From Streptomyces sp. NBC_00258 (lineage in GTDB: Bacteria; Actinomycetota; Actinomycetes; Streptomycetales; Streptomycetaceae): a DNA stretch of 64,000 nucleotides. Position numbers and translations under genes: made by a program. Numbering within the stretch: position 1 is the first letter of the stretch; the number at the start of each line of letters is the position of its first letter. The stretch covers positions 7,130,001 to 7,194,000 of the forward strand of contig NZ_CP108081.1 of the NCBI RefSeq assembly GCF_036182465.1. The letters are read 5' to 3'. The notes beneath the pieces are model-generated. The model was not told the DNA's origin. It was given only the letters and a program-made list of their open reading frames with translations, and searched no databases. Below, in pieces: positions 35,075-43,748 of the stretch.

Positions 35075-35995
35075 TCAGTCTTCCGGGTTCCAGAGGGTCA
35101 GTACGTCACGCAGTTTCTGCCGGTGGCCGTCGATCCAGTTCCGGGGAAGATCGACGGGTACGCACACGGTGGCCATGGAAATCGTGTCGTCCTCCACGAT
35201 CACCTCGGGGCAATCCCGTTCTCCCGTGAGCCGAATGGAAATCGACGGTCCTTGTTCCACCGTCATCCATGCGATGTCCTCGCCGCGGTGCGATGCGGCG
35301 TCCAGGGCGCGTCCCCAGGCCTCAAGTCGGCGGCGCCACAGCGCGAGTTCGAGGCGGCCACGGACGAAAGGCGTCTCCACGACGATCTCGGCCGCGAGGC
35401 CCGCCGCCATCAGCGGGTGCCGGCCGAGGACCGTGATCCTGACCGAGTTGCCCTCCTCGTCGGTGAGGAGCGCGAGGTCCGTCGGGCCGGTGCGGTGGTC
35501 GGCCGGGAGGTCGGCGTCGCAGAGGGCGCAGACGAAATGGGCCTCCTGCACGGAGTTCCACTCGGCGCAGGACGGGCAGCGGCGGTAGGTGATCGGGTGG
35601 GTGTAGCCGCCGGTGTGGGTGCCGGCGCGGTCGACGCCCACGCGGGTGAGGGCCGCCGCGAGCGATCGCCATGACTCGGGGTCGGGGCAGTAGCCGGTGG
35701 ACTGGTTGCTCGCGTACGTGACCGCCCAGCCGGACGCGGTCCGCGTGAAGCCCAACTCCCCGGCGGCGCGCACCGGTTTCCCGTCCGCGCAGGCCACGTG
35801 CTCGGAGCGGCGTGGAGCCAGGCGCAGGGTCATGGAGGCGTCGACGACGAAGGTGAACGGCTCGGCGAGTTCGTCGGCGGGGCGGGCGGACAGGAAGGCG
35901 TCGAGGTCGGCCGGGGTCCGGATCCGGGCGCCGCCCCCGCCGGGCCGGACGGCTTCCCATATGTCTTCGGGGCCCACATAGGCGTACGCGGTCAT
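35075..35995 (-). CDS. Two-part hypothetical protein: zinc-ribbon region plus DUF5959-like domain
   Basis: 306 residues. The N-terminal half (about 1-165) is unrecognised but has a probable zinc ribbon, CPSC...CALC, at about 140-160. The C-terminal half, starting near LALLTDEEGNSVRITVLGRH, resembles the DUF5959 family found as short stand-alone proteins in Streptomyces. The C-terminal part therefore looks like a fusion. The start codon lies in the last of four 27-bp repeats, and its ATGA overlaps the stop of a possible 28-residue leader ORF. Function unknown. Confidence 0.7.
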   Translation of the reverse strand: MTAYAYVGPEDIWEAVRPGGGGARIRTPADLDAFLSARPADELAEPFTFVVDASMTLRLAPRRSEHVACADGKPVRAAGELGFTRTASGWAVTYASNQSTGYCPDPESWRSLAAALTRVGVDRAGTHTGGYTHPITYRRCPSCAEWNSVQEAHFVCALCDADLPADHRTGPTDLALLTDEEGNSVRITVLGRHPLMAAGLAAEIVVETPFVRGRLELALWRRRLEAWGRALDAASHRGEDIAWMTVEQGPSISIRLTGERDCPEVIVEDDTISMATVCVPVDLPRNWIDGHRQKLRDVLTLWNPED

Positions 35996-36078
35996 GGGGT
36001 CCCTACATACGCGTTTGCGGTCGTGGGACCTACACGCGTGATTGCGATCGTGTGGCCCACGTACGCCTTCGCCGTCAT
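35992..36078 (-). CDS. Possible 28-residue leader ORF made of 27-bp repeats
   Basis: Starts MTAKAYVGH and ends on a TGA overlapping the next gene's ATG (ATGA). Its sequence consists of three degenerate copies of the 9-codon motif MTAYAYVGP that begins the downstream protein; a 2-nt slip puts it in a different frame. No strong ribosome site precedes it. It may be translated for coupling or be a decayed duplication of the gene's 5' end. Confidence 0.3.
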   Translation of the reverse strand: MTAKAYVGHTIAITRVGPTTANAYVGTP

Positions 36079-36095
36079 GCGGGGAGCGTACGAGT

Positions 36096-38090
36096 TCACC
36101 CCGCGGTCCGCGGAATCCTTTTCTCCCAGGTGCGGTGGAACACCACCTCGTCGCCGTCCTTGCAGATCACCTCGTTCGAGGTGATGAAGTCCGCCTCGTC
36201 GCAGGTGGTTTCGGAGTGCGACTCGACGCTCGCGTCCCACGGCAGGTCCGGTCGGTGCAGACGGACGAACCAGTCCGAGCGGGCGCGGGCCGACAGGGGG
36301 TCCGACTCGACGATCGTGTACGTGTCCAGGGCCTCCTCGGTGAATTCGAGGCCGTCGGGATACACACGGGTGCCTCCGTAGCGCGGGTCCACCTCCAGGC
36401 GCCACTCGCCCTTGGCGACATCGCGGACGACGAGACGCTCGGGGCGCGGCTCGTCCAGTGTCGCGGGGAAGTTGACCCCCATGGGCTCCGCCTGCTCCGG
36501 TTCCTCGAAGGAGATGGAAGGGTCCGACTCCTGCGCGCGGAGCGGGAGTTCCAGCGCGCTCCCCGAAGGGGTGAGCGTGAAGCCCGCCTCCGAACCGGGC
36601 TGGGGCCAGATCCACGGCCAGTACGCGGAGGAGACGGCGAGACGGACGCGATGGCCCGGAGGGAAGGCGTGGCCGATGGCGTTCAGGTCGAGAACCACAT
36701 CCTCCGTAGAGCCCGGTTTCCAGGGAGCCACCTGGTCACGGCCATGGCGGGCTGACAGGTTCAGGACGCCTCGGGTGACGAGGGTCGAGGAGCCGTCGGG
36801 GGCCACGTCGCAGATTCGGGCCACTACTTGTCCTCGCGTCGCGTCCGTGGTGAGCCTCAGGCGCACGCGCGGGCGGCCCAGTACCCAGATCTCCTCCGGG
36901 ACCTCGAAGTCGAAGCACGCCGACCTCGCGTCCTCGTCCCGCTGGTCGGGCGGCAGGTCCGCGTCGTTGCCGAAGGGGAAGAAGCGTCCCGCGTCCACCC
37001 CGGTGTGCTGAGGGGACCGCACCACCACGGGCTCACCCCTGAGCGCGTACGTCTCCCGGGCCACCAGGGGAGAGGGCCAGGCCGGATCGCCCACCCAGCG
37101 GCCCGGCAGCGTCGGGTACACCGTCGCGGGCGGGTGGGAGTCGCTGACGTACGAGCGCAGGAGCGGCTCGGACATGATCCCGGTCTCCGCGCCCTTGAGC
37201 CAGTGGTCCCACCAGCGCAGCGTCTCCTGGAGGAAGCCGATCGCCGGGCCGGGCGGCAGCCCCCGGTCGGGGTACTGGTGCGACCACGGCCCGACGATCC
37301 CCCGTACGCGGTCCGCCGGGAGGTGTTCCACCAGGCGCAGGACCGTGTCCCGGTACGGGTCGTGCCAGCCGCCGACCGTGAGCACCGCCGCCCGGATCGC
37401 GGAGTAGTCCTCGCACACGCTGCCGCGGCGCCAGTGGTCGTCCCTCGTCTGGTGCGCCAGCCAGGTGTGCAGGAACGGATCGACGGTCTCCAGCCGTTTG
37501 ACCCACAGGTCGTGCCAGACCTCGCCCGCGTACACCGGGTCCGGAGGGCGGGAGACGAACGCGAGCATGGTCGCCGCCCACGCGTGCATGTCGACGGCGA
37601 GTACGGAACCACCCATGTAGTGCACGTCGTTGTCATACCGGTCGTCCGTCGAGCAGACCGTGACGACCGCCTTGAGCGGTTCGGGGGCGAGGGCGGCGAT
37701 CTGGAGGGAGTTGAAGCCGCCCCAGGAGATGCCGAACATGCCGACCCTGCCGGAGCACCAGGGCTGGGCGGCGAGCCAGTTGACGACCTCGACCCCGTCG
37801 GCCAGCTCGGTCGCGGAGTACTCGTCGCCGGGCATGCCCTCGGAGTTGCCGTGCCCACGGATGTCCACACGTACGGAGGCATAGCCGTGCCCCGCGTACC
37901 AGGGGTGGCGCTGCCAGTCGCGCGGGGCCGTCCAGTCGGTCAGTCGGTAGGGCAGGTATTCGAGCAGGGCCGGTACGGGTTCGTCGGTGAGCGGGCGCCA
38001 CACGCGCGCGTAGAGCTTGGTTCCGTCCGGGAGGGGAACGCGGAGGTCCTCGTGAGTCGTCTCGTAGGGGAAGGACGTACGGATGCGCAT
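36096..38090 (-). CDS. CocE/NonD-family alpha/beta hydrolase (X-Pro dipeptidyl-peptidase-like)
   Basis: 664 residues, ATG preceded by GGAGG. The alpha/beta-hydrolase nucleophile is the Ser in GMFGISWGGFN; acid and His lie in VGGWHDPYRD and GPWSHQYPD. A C-terminal jelly-roll (XPD/PepX C) domain starts near residue 390. The family includes cocaine esterase, alpha-amino-acid ester hydrolases and X-Pro dipeptidyl peptidases. There is no signal peptide, so it acts in the cytoplasm. It follows the POT transporter gene by 28 bp, which suggests hydrolysis of the imported peptide or peptide-like ester. Confidence 0.87.
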   Translation of the reverse strand: MRIRTSFPYETTHEDLRVPLPDGTKLYARVWRPLTDEPVPALLEYLPYRLTDWTAPRDWQRHPWYAGHGYASVRVDIRGHGNSEGMPGDEYSATELADGVEVVNWLAAQPWCSGRVGMFGISWGGFNSLQIAALAPEPLKAVVTVCSTDDRYDNDVHYMGGSVLAVDMHAWAATMLAFVSRPPDPVYAGEVWHDLWVKRLETVDPFLHTWLAHQTRDDHWRRGSVCEDYSAIRAAVLTVGGWHDPYRDTVLRLVEHLPADRVRGIVGPWSHQYPDRGLPPGPAIGFLQETLRWWDHWLKGAETGIMSEPLLRSYVSDSHPPATVYPTLPGRWVGDPAWPSPLVARETYALRGEPVVVRSPQHTGVDAGRFFPFGNDADLPPDQRDEDARSACFDFEVPEEIWVLGRPRVRLRLTTDATRGQVVARICDVAPDGSSTLVTRGVLNLSARHGRDQVAPWKPGSTEDVVLDLNAIGHAFPPGHRVRLAVSSAYWPWIWPQPGSEAGFTLTPSGSALELPLRAQESDPSISFEEPEQAEPMGVNFPATLDEPRPERLVVRDVAKGEWRLEVDPRYGGTRVYPDGLEFTEEALDTYTIVESDPLSARARSDWFVRLHRPDLPWDASVESHSETTCDEADFITSNEVICKDGDEVVFHRTWEKRIPRTAG

Positions 38091-38118
38091 GGCGGTGACC
38101 TCCAGGGCCTGTGGGGTC

Positions 38119-39630
38119 TCAGTGGACCGGGTGCATCGTGCGGCGCAGCCAGGGCGCGGCGGCGATCACGAGCAGGCCCGCGGCGACCGCGATCGCGCCG
38201 TTGACGCCGAAGTAGGCGGGCTTGGAGACGTCGTCGTAGAGCTTCACGGTCTGGGCCTGGATGCCGTTGGCGAGGGCCAGCGAGAGGAACCAGAGGGACA
38301 TCGTCTGACTGGAGAAGGCGCGCGGGGCGAACTTGGTGGTGGCCGACATGCCGGAGGTCTCCAGGAGGATGTCGCCGAGCCCCAGCAGGAGGTACGAGCC
38401 GACGATCCACCAGGCCGACATCAGGTAGTCGTCGCCGGCGTGGCCGGAGGTCGGCAGCACCATCAGGAGGAAGGACAGGCCTCCCAGCACCACTCCGAAC
38501 GCGATCTTGTTGGAGGCGTGCGGCTGGCTGTGCCCCATCCTTACCCACAGCGCGGCCACGACCGGGGCGAGCGCCACCTCGAAGGCGCCCAGGGCGGACG
38601 CGTACCAGCTGGCGGGGAAGTCGAAGCCGAGGATCGTCGTCTCGGCGTTCGACGCGGCCAGCAGCATCATCGTCGAGTACGCCTGGAAGAGGATGAAGTT
38701 GAAGACCGTGGAGGCCAGGAACAGCACGATGTACGGGCGCAGCCGGCCCCGTTCCCCGGGAGTCACCCGGGGGCTCCTGAACATCACCGCGAAGTAGACC
38801 ACCGGCGCGATCACCGAGATCAGGGTCAGCAGGTCCACGAACCGGCCCATGGTCAGCCATCCGGCGGCGGCCAGCAGGACCGCGAGGACGGCCACCGCCA
38901 GCAGGCCGAGGACGATCAGGCGGACGGCCCTGCGCATGGACGCCGGCGGCAGCGCGAATTCCGCCGTGTTCCTGCGTCCGGCCAGGTGACGGCGGCCCGC
39001 GACGTACTGGATCAGACCGAGGGTCATGCCGACCGCGGCCGCCGAGAAGCCCCAGTGCCAGCCCTGGTGGTCGCCGAGCCAGCCGGTGATCAGCGGACCC
39101 GCGAAGGCGCCGATGTTGATCGCCATGTAGTACACGGCGAAACCGGCGTCGCGGCGGTCGTCGTCGGTGCGGTAGAGCTTGCCGACCATGGTGGCGACGT
39201 TCGGCTTCAGCAGGCCCGTGCCCGCGCTGATCAGGCCGAGTCCCGCCCAGGTCATGGCCGCGGTGGGCACCGCCATCGCGTAGTGGCCGCAGGCGATCAG
39301 GACACCGCCCCACAGGACCGCCCGGTACGAGCCGAGGATGCGGTCGGCCAGCCAGCCGCCGGCCACCGAGACCAGATAGACCAGCGTTCCGTACGCGGCC
39401 GAGACGGATGCGGCCGTTCCGGCGGACATGCCCATGCCGCCGTGGGCCACCGTGTCCGCGAAGTACAGGACGAGGATCGCCTGCATCCCCAGGAACGAGA
39501 ACCGCTCCCACACCTCCAGGCCCGAGAGGGTGAGCAGGCCCCTGGGCTGGCCGAAGAAGGCGTGGTCGTCGGCGGGCTCCGAGGGCGGGCCGTCGGGATC
39601 GGGGTCGGACTCGATCGTGTCGCGGGACAA
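38119..39630 (-). CDS. POT/PTR family proton-dependent oligopeptide transporter
   Basis: 503 residues with about 14 transmembrane helices. The proton-coupling ExxER motif is present as EVWERFSF in TM1 and the PTR2 signature as FAVYYMAINIGAFAGPLITG. It imports di- and tripeptides with protons. The start is a TTG, since a stop lies three codons upstream and no better start exists; AGGAAG is nine bases before it. Three 18-bp direct repeats with the core CGTATCG lie 38-80 bp upstream. It probably forms an operon with the downstream hydrolase. Confidence 0.9.
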   Translation of the reverse strand: MSRDTIESDPDPDGPPSEPADDHAFFGQPRGLLTLSGLEVWERFSFLGMQAILVLYFADTVAHGGMGMSAGTAASVSAAYGTLVYLVSVAGGWLADRILGSYRAVLWGGVLIACGHYAMAVPTAAMTWAGLGLISAGTGLLKPNVATMVGKLYRTDDDRRDAGFAVYYMAINIGAFAGPLITGWLGDHQGWHWGFSAAAVGMTLGLIQYVAGRRHLAGRRNTAEFALPPASMRRAVRLIVLGLLAVAVLAVLLAAAGWLTMGRFVDLLTLISVIAPVVYFAVMFRSPRVTPGERGRLRPYIVLFLASTVFNFILFQAYSTMMLLAASNAETTILGFDFPASWYASALGAFEVALAPVVAALWVRMGHSQPHASNKIAFGVVLGGLSFLLMVLPTSGHAGDDYLMSAWWIVGSYLLLGLGDILLETSGMSATTKFAPRAFSSQTMSLWFLSLALANGIQAQTVKLYDDVSKPAYFGVNGAIAVAAGLLVIAAAPWLRRTMHPVH

Positions 39631-39984
39631 GGAGCATCACTTCCTGAAAAATGGCTCGCTTTCAGGACGTATCGCAAGTGTCGTCCGTATCGGATCTATC
39701 AGTCGTATCGGCAGATCAAGAACATACCTTCCGTGATCGGATACCGCCCGGCTGGGAGTGGGGGGCAAAAGGGGGCAGGTGGAGCGTGTCAGGCAGGGTG
39801 GTGGCAGGTGACGGGCGGGCGCTCACTGTGATCGAAAGACGACCGGATACGCTGACTTGAGTGCCTGCAGCGACACATCGACAAACACCCACAGCATCCG
39901 CAGCACCTGTAGTACCCAGCAGGCCCAGCACACCCAGAGCATCCAGAGACCGCCGTTGAGAGCGTCAGCAGACAGGAGACCCTC
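39631..39984. other. Divergent intergenic region, POT transporter / polyprenyl synthase
   Basis: 354 bp. The left part has 18-bp-spaced direct repeats (39668-39721). The right part (39860-39965) has degenerate, about 10-bp-period repeats of CAGCAY/CCCAGCA type running up to the polyprenyl synthase ribosome site. No gene seen. Confidence 0.5.
39668..39721. promoter_or_regulatory. Three CGTATCG direct repeats at exact 18-bp spacing
   Basis: CGTATCG at 39668, 39686 and 39704, each starting an 18-bp imperfect unit. They are placed upstream of the POT gene in a position suited to a tandem-binding regulator. Inferred from pattern only. Confidence 0.4.
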
Positions 39985-40995
39985 GTGACCGTCGTCGGGC
40001 CGTTCGGGCTGAGCGTGCGGGACCAGGCTCTCGAAGCCGATGTCCAGGCCGGATTGGCGGCTGTCGAGGAGGGACTGCTCGAGGCCACCAAGAGCGAGGT
40101 CCCGTTCATCACGGAGGCCGCGCAGCACCTCGTGCGCGCGGGCGGCAAGCGGTTCCGGCCGCTGCTCGTGACGCTCGCCGCGCAGTTCGGTGACCCGTAC
40201 GCGCCGGGTGTCGTGCCCTCGGCCGTGGTCGTCGAGCTGACCCACCTCGCCACGCTCTACCACGACGACGTGATGGACGAGGCGGACGTGCGCCGCGGAG
40301 TGCCCAGCGCCAACAGCCGCTGGGGCAACTCGGTCGCGGTCCTCACCGGCGACTTCCTCTTCGCGCGGGCCTCGCACATACTGGCCGACCTCGGCCCCGA
40401 GGCCGTACGCATCCAGGCGGAGGCGTTCGAGCGGCTGGTCACCGGCCAGATCCTGGAGACGGCGGGCCCGCGCGACGGGCGCGACCCGATCGACCACTAC
40501 ATGGACGTGCTCAGCGGCAAGACCGGCTCGCTGATCGCCGTGGCGGGACGATTCGGCGCGATGATGTCGGGCGCCGACGAGACGGTCGTCGACGTGCTGA
40601 CGCAGTACGGCGAGCGGCTCGGCGTCGCCTTCCAGCTCGCCGACGACGTGCTGGACATCGCCAGCGACTCGCACGAGTCCGGCAAGACGCCGGGCACCGA
40701 CCTGCGCGAGGGCATTCCGACGATGCCCGTGCTGCGGCTGCGCGAGCGCGTGGAGCGGCTGGGGCTCGCCGAGGACATCGCACTGTCGGAGCTGCTCGCC
40801 TCGGACCTGTCCGACGACGCGCGGCACGCCGAGGCGCTGGCGAGGCTGCGGGTGCACCCCGCCCTGGACCTGGCCCGCCGCGACACCGTGCGGTACGCGG
40901 AGGACGCCCGCGCCACGCTGGCTCCGCTCCCCGAGTGCGACGCGAAGGCGGCGCTGGTGGAGCTGTGCGACGCGGTGGTGCACCGGGCGGGCTGA
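39985..40995 (+). CDS. Polyprenyl diphosphate synthase (long-chain, menaquinone side chain)
   Basis: 336 residues, GTG behind AGGAG. Condenses isopentenyl diphosphate onto allylic diphosphates. The first Asp-rich motif is in LYHDDVMDEADVRRG and the second in QLADDVLDIASDS; GGKRFRP binds substrate. Length and sequence suit an all-trans heptaprenyl- to nonaprenyl-type synthase, which in Streptomyces would supply the menaquinone tail. Product chain length cannot be read from sequence with certainty. Confidence 0.9.
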   Translation: MTVVGPFGLSVRDQALEADVQAGLAAVEEGLLEATKSEVPFITEAAQHLVRAGGKRFRPLLVTLAAQFGDPYAPGVVPSAVVVELTHLATLYHDDVMDEADVRRGVPSANSRWGNSVAVLTGDFLFARASHILADLGPEAVRIQAEAFERLVTGQILETAGPRDGRDPIDHYMDVLSGKTGSLIAVAGRFGAMMSGADETVVDVLTQYGERLGVAFQLADDVLDIASDSHESGKTPGTDLREGIPTMPVLRLRERVERLGLAEDIALSELLASDLSDDARHAEALARLRVHPALDLARRDTVRYAEDARATLAPLPECDAKAALVELCDAVVHRAG

Positions 40996-41057
40996 CCTGC
41001 GCGTCTCCCCGTTCTCTCCAAGATCCCCTCGGAATTTTCTCCAAGATCCCTTTTGTG

Positions 41058-41073
41058 TGTGATGCAGGTCACT
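41058..41073. promoter_or_regulatory. Candidate Crp site upstream of the CHRD gene
   Basis: TGTGATGCAGGTCACT contains GTG-N6-GTCAC, the Streptomyces Crp pattern, about 100 bp before the CHRD start. A second short palindrome, TTGGA-N5-TCCAA, follows within 20 bp and a possible -10 (TAGGAT) after that. A direct repeat TCTCCAAGATCCC also lies just upstream. Confidence 0.4.
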
Positions 41074-41169
41074 TCCTTGGAATGAGTCCAATCTAGGATC
41101 CGTTCCGTAGTTCATGCACAGAAGCTGACGCAGGGGGTGTCAGCGGAACTACGGGGAGAAAAAAGAATC

Positions 41170-42195
41170 ATGGGGACGATCGTTACGTTCGCACAGCGTC
41201 GTAGGAACCTCGTCATGACCGGCGTCGCGGTGGCCACCGCGGCCGGAGTCGCCGCCGCCGTCATCCCGGCGGTCGCCGACAGCGGGAGCGCCGGCAAGGG
41301 TTCGAGCGCGAGCGCGGGCCACTCGGGGCACGGGGACCAGTCCATCGAGGTACAGAGCGGCGCTCTCGCCGGCGGCAGCGGCGGCACCATCCTCGCCGCG
41401 AGCCTGAACGGCGCCAACGAGGTGCCGGTGCAGGGCGGTCCCGCCGTCGGTGACAAGGACGGCGCCGCGCTCGAGTTCGTCAAGGTCAAGGGGGACAAGG
41501 TGTCCGTCGCCGTCAAGTGGCGCGGCACCGGCAAGCCGACCCTGCTCCACATCCACCAGGGCGCCAAGGGGGTCAACGGCGGTATCAAGGTCGACTTCAC
41601 CAAGCTGCTGGACAACGCCAGGGGCCGCACGGTCACCGGCACGGTCAAGGTCGAGGACGCCGCCCTGCTCGGGCAGCTGAAGGCCGACCCGGGCAGCTTC
41701 TACGCCAATCTGCACACCGCCGAGTTCCCGGGCGGAGCCGTCCGCGGCCAGCTCCACAAGGTCACGACGAAGTTCGACTTCCGGCACGCGCTGAACAACT
41801 TCCAGGCGTCCGTCATCAAGGGCAAGCAGATCTACGAGTGCAAGAGGGCGGCCGACGGCACCACGTCCTTCGCCCAGCGTGACGTGCTCGCCGTGCTCGG
41901 CGGACCCATCGCGCACTCGTTCGTGAAGCCCAACTCGGGTACTCCGCAGTGGATCGCGGCCGACCGCAGCGCGGTCACCGGCGCGCTGATCTCCAAGACC
42001 CCGAACGGCGACAGGAACATCCCCGAACTGGACCTCAGGGCCACGCAGTCCGGCAAGCACCGGGGGCTGCTCGCGGGCACCGCGGAGATCCTGCGGCTGA
42101 ACACCGTGGGCGGGGTGGCTCCGGCCGGTTCCTGCAAGGTCGGCAAGATCGTGGGAGTGCCGTACGGGGCGGACTACGTGTTCGTGAACCGGTGA
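41170..42195 (+). CDS. Secreted CHRD-domain protein with C-terminal DUF3455-like domain
   Basis: 341 residues from the ATG at 41170, which gives a normal signal peptide (RRRNLVMTGVAVATAAG... ending AVADS); a GTG at 41137 is a weaker alternative. Residues about 75-205 form a CHRD domain (GTILAASLNGANEVP, LLHIHQGAKG, FYANLHTAEFPGGAVRGQL), a beta-rich module first described in chordin. The remainder, with YECKRAADGTTSF, PQWIAADRSAVTG and AEILRLNTVGG, resembles DUF3455. Role unknown; extracellular. Confidence 0.8.
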   Translation: MGTIVTFAQRRRNLVMTGVAVATAAGVAAAVIPAVADSGSAGKGSSASAGHSGHGDQSIEVQSGALAGGSGGTILAASLNGANEVPVQGGPAVGDKDGAALEFVKVKGDKVSVAVKWRGTGKPTLLHIHQGAKGVNGGIKVDFTKLLDNARGRTVTGTVKVEDAALLGQLKADPGSFYANLHTAEFPGGAVRGQLHKVTTKFDFRHALNNFQASVIKGKQIYECKRAADGTTSFAQRDVLAVLGGPIAHSFVKPNSGTPQWIAADRSAVTGALISKTPNGDRNIPELDLRATQSGKHRGLLAGTAEILRLNTVGGVAPAGSCKVGKIVGVPYGADYVFVNR

Positions 42196-42284
42196 ACAGC
42201 CCACTGACCACCGGCTGATCCGCCGGATCCGGAAGCCATCCACCCGGATCTGAAAGGGTTTCACCCCGCTCCGGCGAGATACAC

Positions 42285-42334
42285 GGACGGCGTCTTCCCC
42301 GCACGACCCCTACGGGTCGGGGGAGGCGCCGTCC
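42285..42334 (+). terminator. Terminator after the CHRD gene
   Basis: Nested inverted repeat: outer arms GGACGGCG and CGCCGTCC, inner arms GACCC and GGGTC around CTAC, with mostly paired CCCC/GGGG between. It lies about 90 bp after the CHRD stop. Confidence 0.75.
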
Positions 42335-42498
42335 ACCCATGTCATACCGCAGGTGTACGCGGAGTTGGCTCCGAGGTCTGACGCTTTCCGCCGGCCGATT
42401 TGGTCAGATTGGACACACCACTTCACAGGAGTTCGGGTGACAATGGCGGCCAGGGATGGACGAGTGCATCAGCCGCCGACAACGGAGGTAGGGCACAC

Positions 42499-43710
42499 AT
42501 GGCACCGTACGAATCCGACGACAACACGAACGAGGACCTGCGCACCGGCCGACGTAAAGCCGCTCGGTACGTCGTCCCCGTCGCGGTGCTGGGGGTGGCG
42601 GCTGCGACCATCGGGCTGGTCCCGGCGTTCGCCGGTTCCGGAGACCCGGACCTGCCGGACATCACCGCCCAGCAGCTCATCGAGAAGATCGCGGCGTCGG
42701 ACGTACAGCAGCTGTCCGGCACGGTGAAGATCAGCACGGACCTCGGCCTGCCGAACCTCGGTGGCCTGGGGAGCAGCCTCGGCGGCGGAGTGGGCGGGCG
42801 TGAGGAGTCGGGTTCCTCCGCGGACCCGTCGTCCAAGCTGCTTGAACTGGCGTCCGGTACGCACACGTTGCGGGTCGCGTCCGACGGCGAGGACAAGCAG
42901 AAGCTCTCACTGCTCGACAAGGCCGCCGAATACAGCGTGATCCACAACGGCGACGAGGTGTGGGCGTACGACAGCGCGTCCAACGAGGCGTACCACATGA
43001 AGGACTCCTCCGGCGCCGCCGAGAAGGGGACGAAGGGCAAGTCCGAGGACGTGCCGGCCACGCCCAAGGAACTGGCCGACGAGGTGCTGAAGGCGGCCGA
43101 CGACACGACGTCCGTGACCGTCGACGGTACGGCGCAGGTCGCGGGCCGCGACGCCTACAAGCTGCTGATCAAGCCCAAGGCATCCGGTTCGACGGTCGGC
43201 GCGATCTCCATCGCGGTGGACTCGAAGACCGGTCTGCCCCTGAAGTTCACGCTGACCCCGGCGAGCGGCGGCGCGGCCGTCATCGACGCGGGCTTCACCA
43301 AGGTCGACTTCTCCAAGCCGGCCGCGTCCACCTTCGACTTCAGCCCGCCCAAGGGCACGAAGGTCACCGAGGGCGACGAGGCGAAGGCCGAGGGCAGGAC
43401 GGACCGGGCGCAGCCCAAGGGCGGCGAGGACCTGGGCAAGGAGTTCCAGGGTCTGAACGTCATCGGTGAGGGCTGGAGCTCGATAGCCCAGTTCGACACC
43501 GGCGGCGAGGGCATGCCGTCGGAGTCCTCCGGCGCGGGTGACGCGGGCCGCTTCCTCGACTCGCTGGGCGACCACGTGACCGGCAAGTTCGGCTCGGGCA
43601 CGGTCTTCTCGACCCGCCTGGTCAACGCGCTCATCACGGACGACGGCAAGGTCTACGCGGGCGCGGTCACCAAGGACGCGCTGGTGAAGGCGGCCAACGC
43701 GGCGAAGTAG
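42499..43710 (+). CDS. LolA/RseB-like secreted or membrane-anchored protein
   Basis: 403 residues from the ATG that follows GGAGG. A single N-terminal hydrophobic helix (about 20-45, YVVPVAVLGVAAATIGLVPAFAG) is a signal or anchor. The exported part begins ITAQQLIEKIAASDVQQLSGTV and has the YDSASNEAYHM and VAGRDAYKLLIKPKASG features of LolA-like/outer-membrane-lipoprotein-sorting and DUF2092 proteins. As Streptomyces has no outer membrane, it likely binds a lipid or hydrophobic ligand outside the membrane. The two ABC genes 38 bp downstream may be partners. Confidence 0.8.
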   Translation: MAPYESDDNTNEDLRTGRRKAARYVVPVAVLGVAAATIGLVPAFAGSGDPDLPDITAQQLIEKIAASDVQQLSGTVKISTDLGLPNLGGLGSSLGGGVGGREESGSSADPSSKLLELASGTHTLRVASDGEDKQKLSLLDKAAEYSVIHNGDEVWAYDSASNEAYHMKDSSGAAEKGTKGKSEDVPATPKELADEVLKAADDTTSVTVDGTAQVAGRDAYKLLIKPKASGSTVGAISIAVDSKTGLPLKFTLTPASGGAAVIDAGFTKVDFSKPAASTFDFSPPKGTKVTEGDEAKAEGRTDRAQPKGGEDLGKEFQGLNVIGEGWSSIAQFDTGGEGMPSESSGAGDAGRFLDSLGDHVTGKFGSGTVFSTRLVNALITDDGKVYAGAVTKDALVKAANAAK

Positions 43711-43748
43711 CGCACGCGGTCCCGGGAGCCCCTTGTGGGAAAGGCGAA

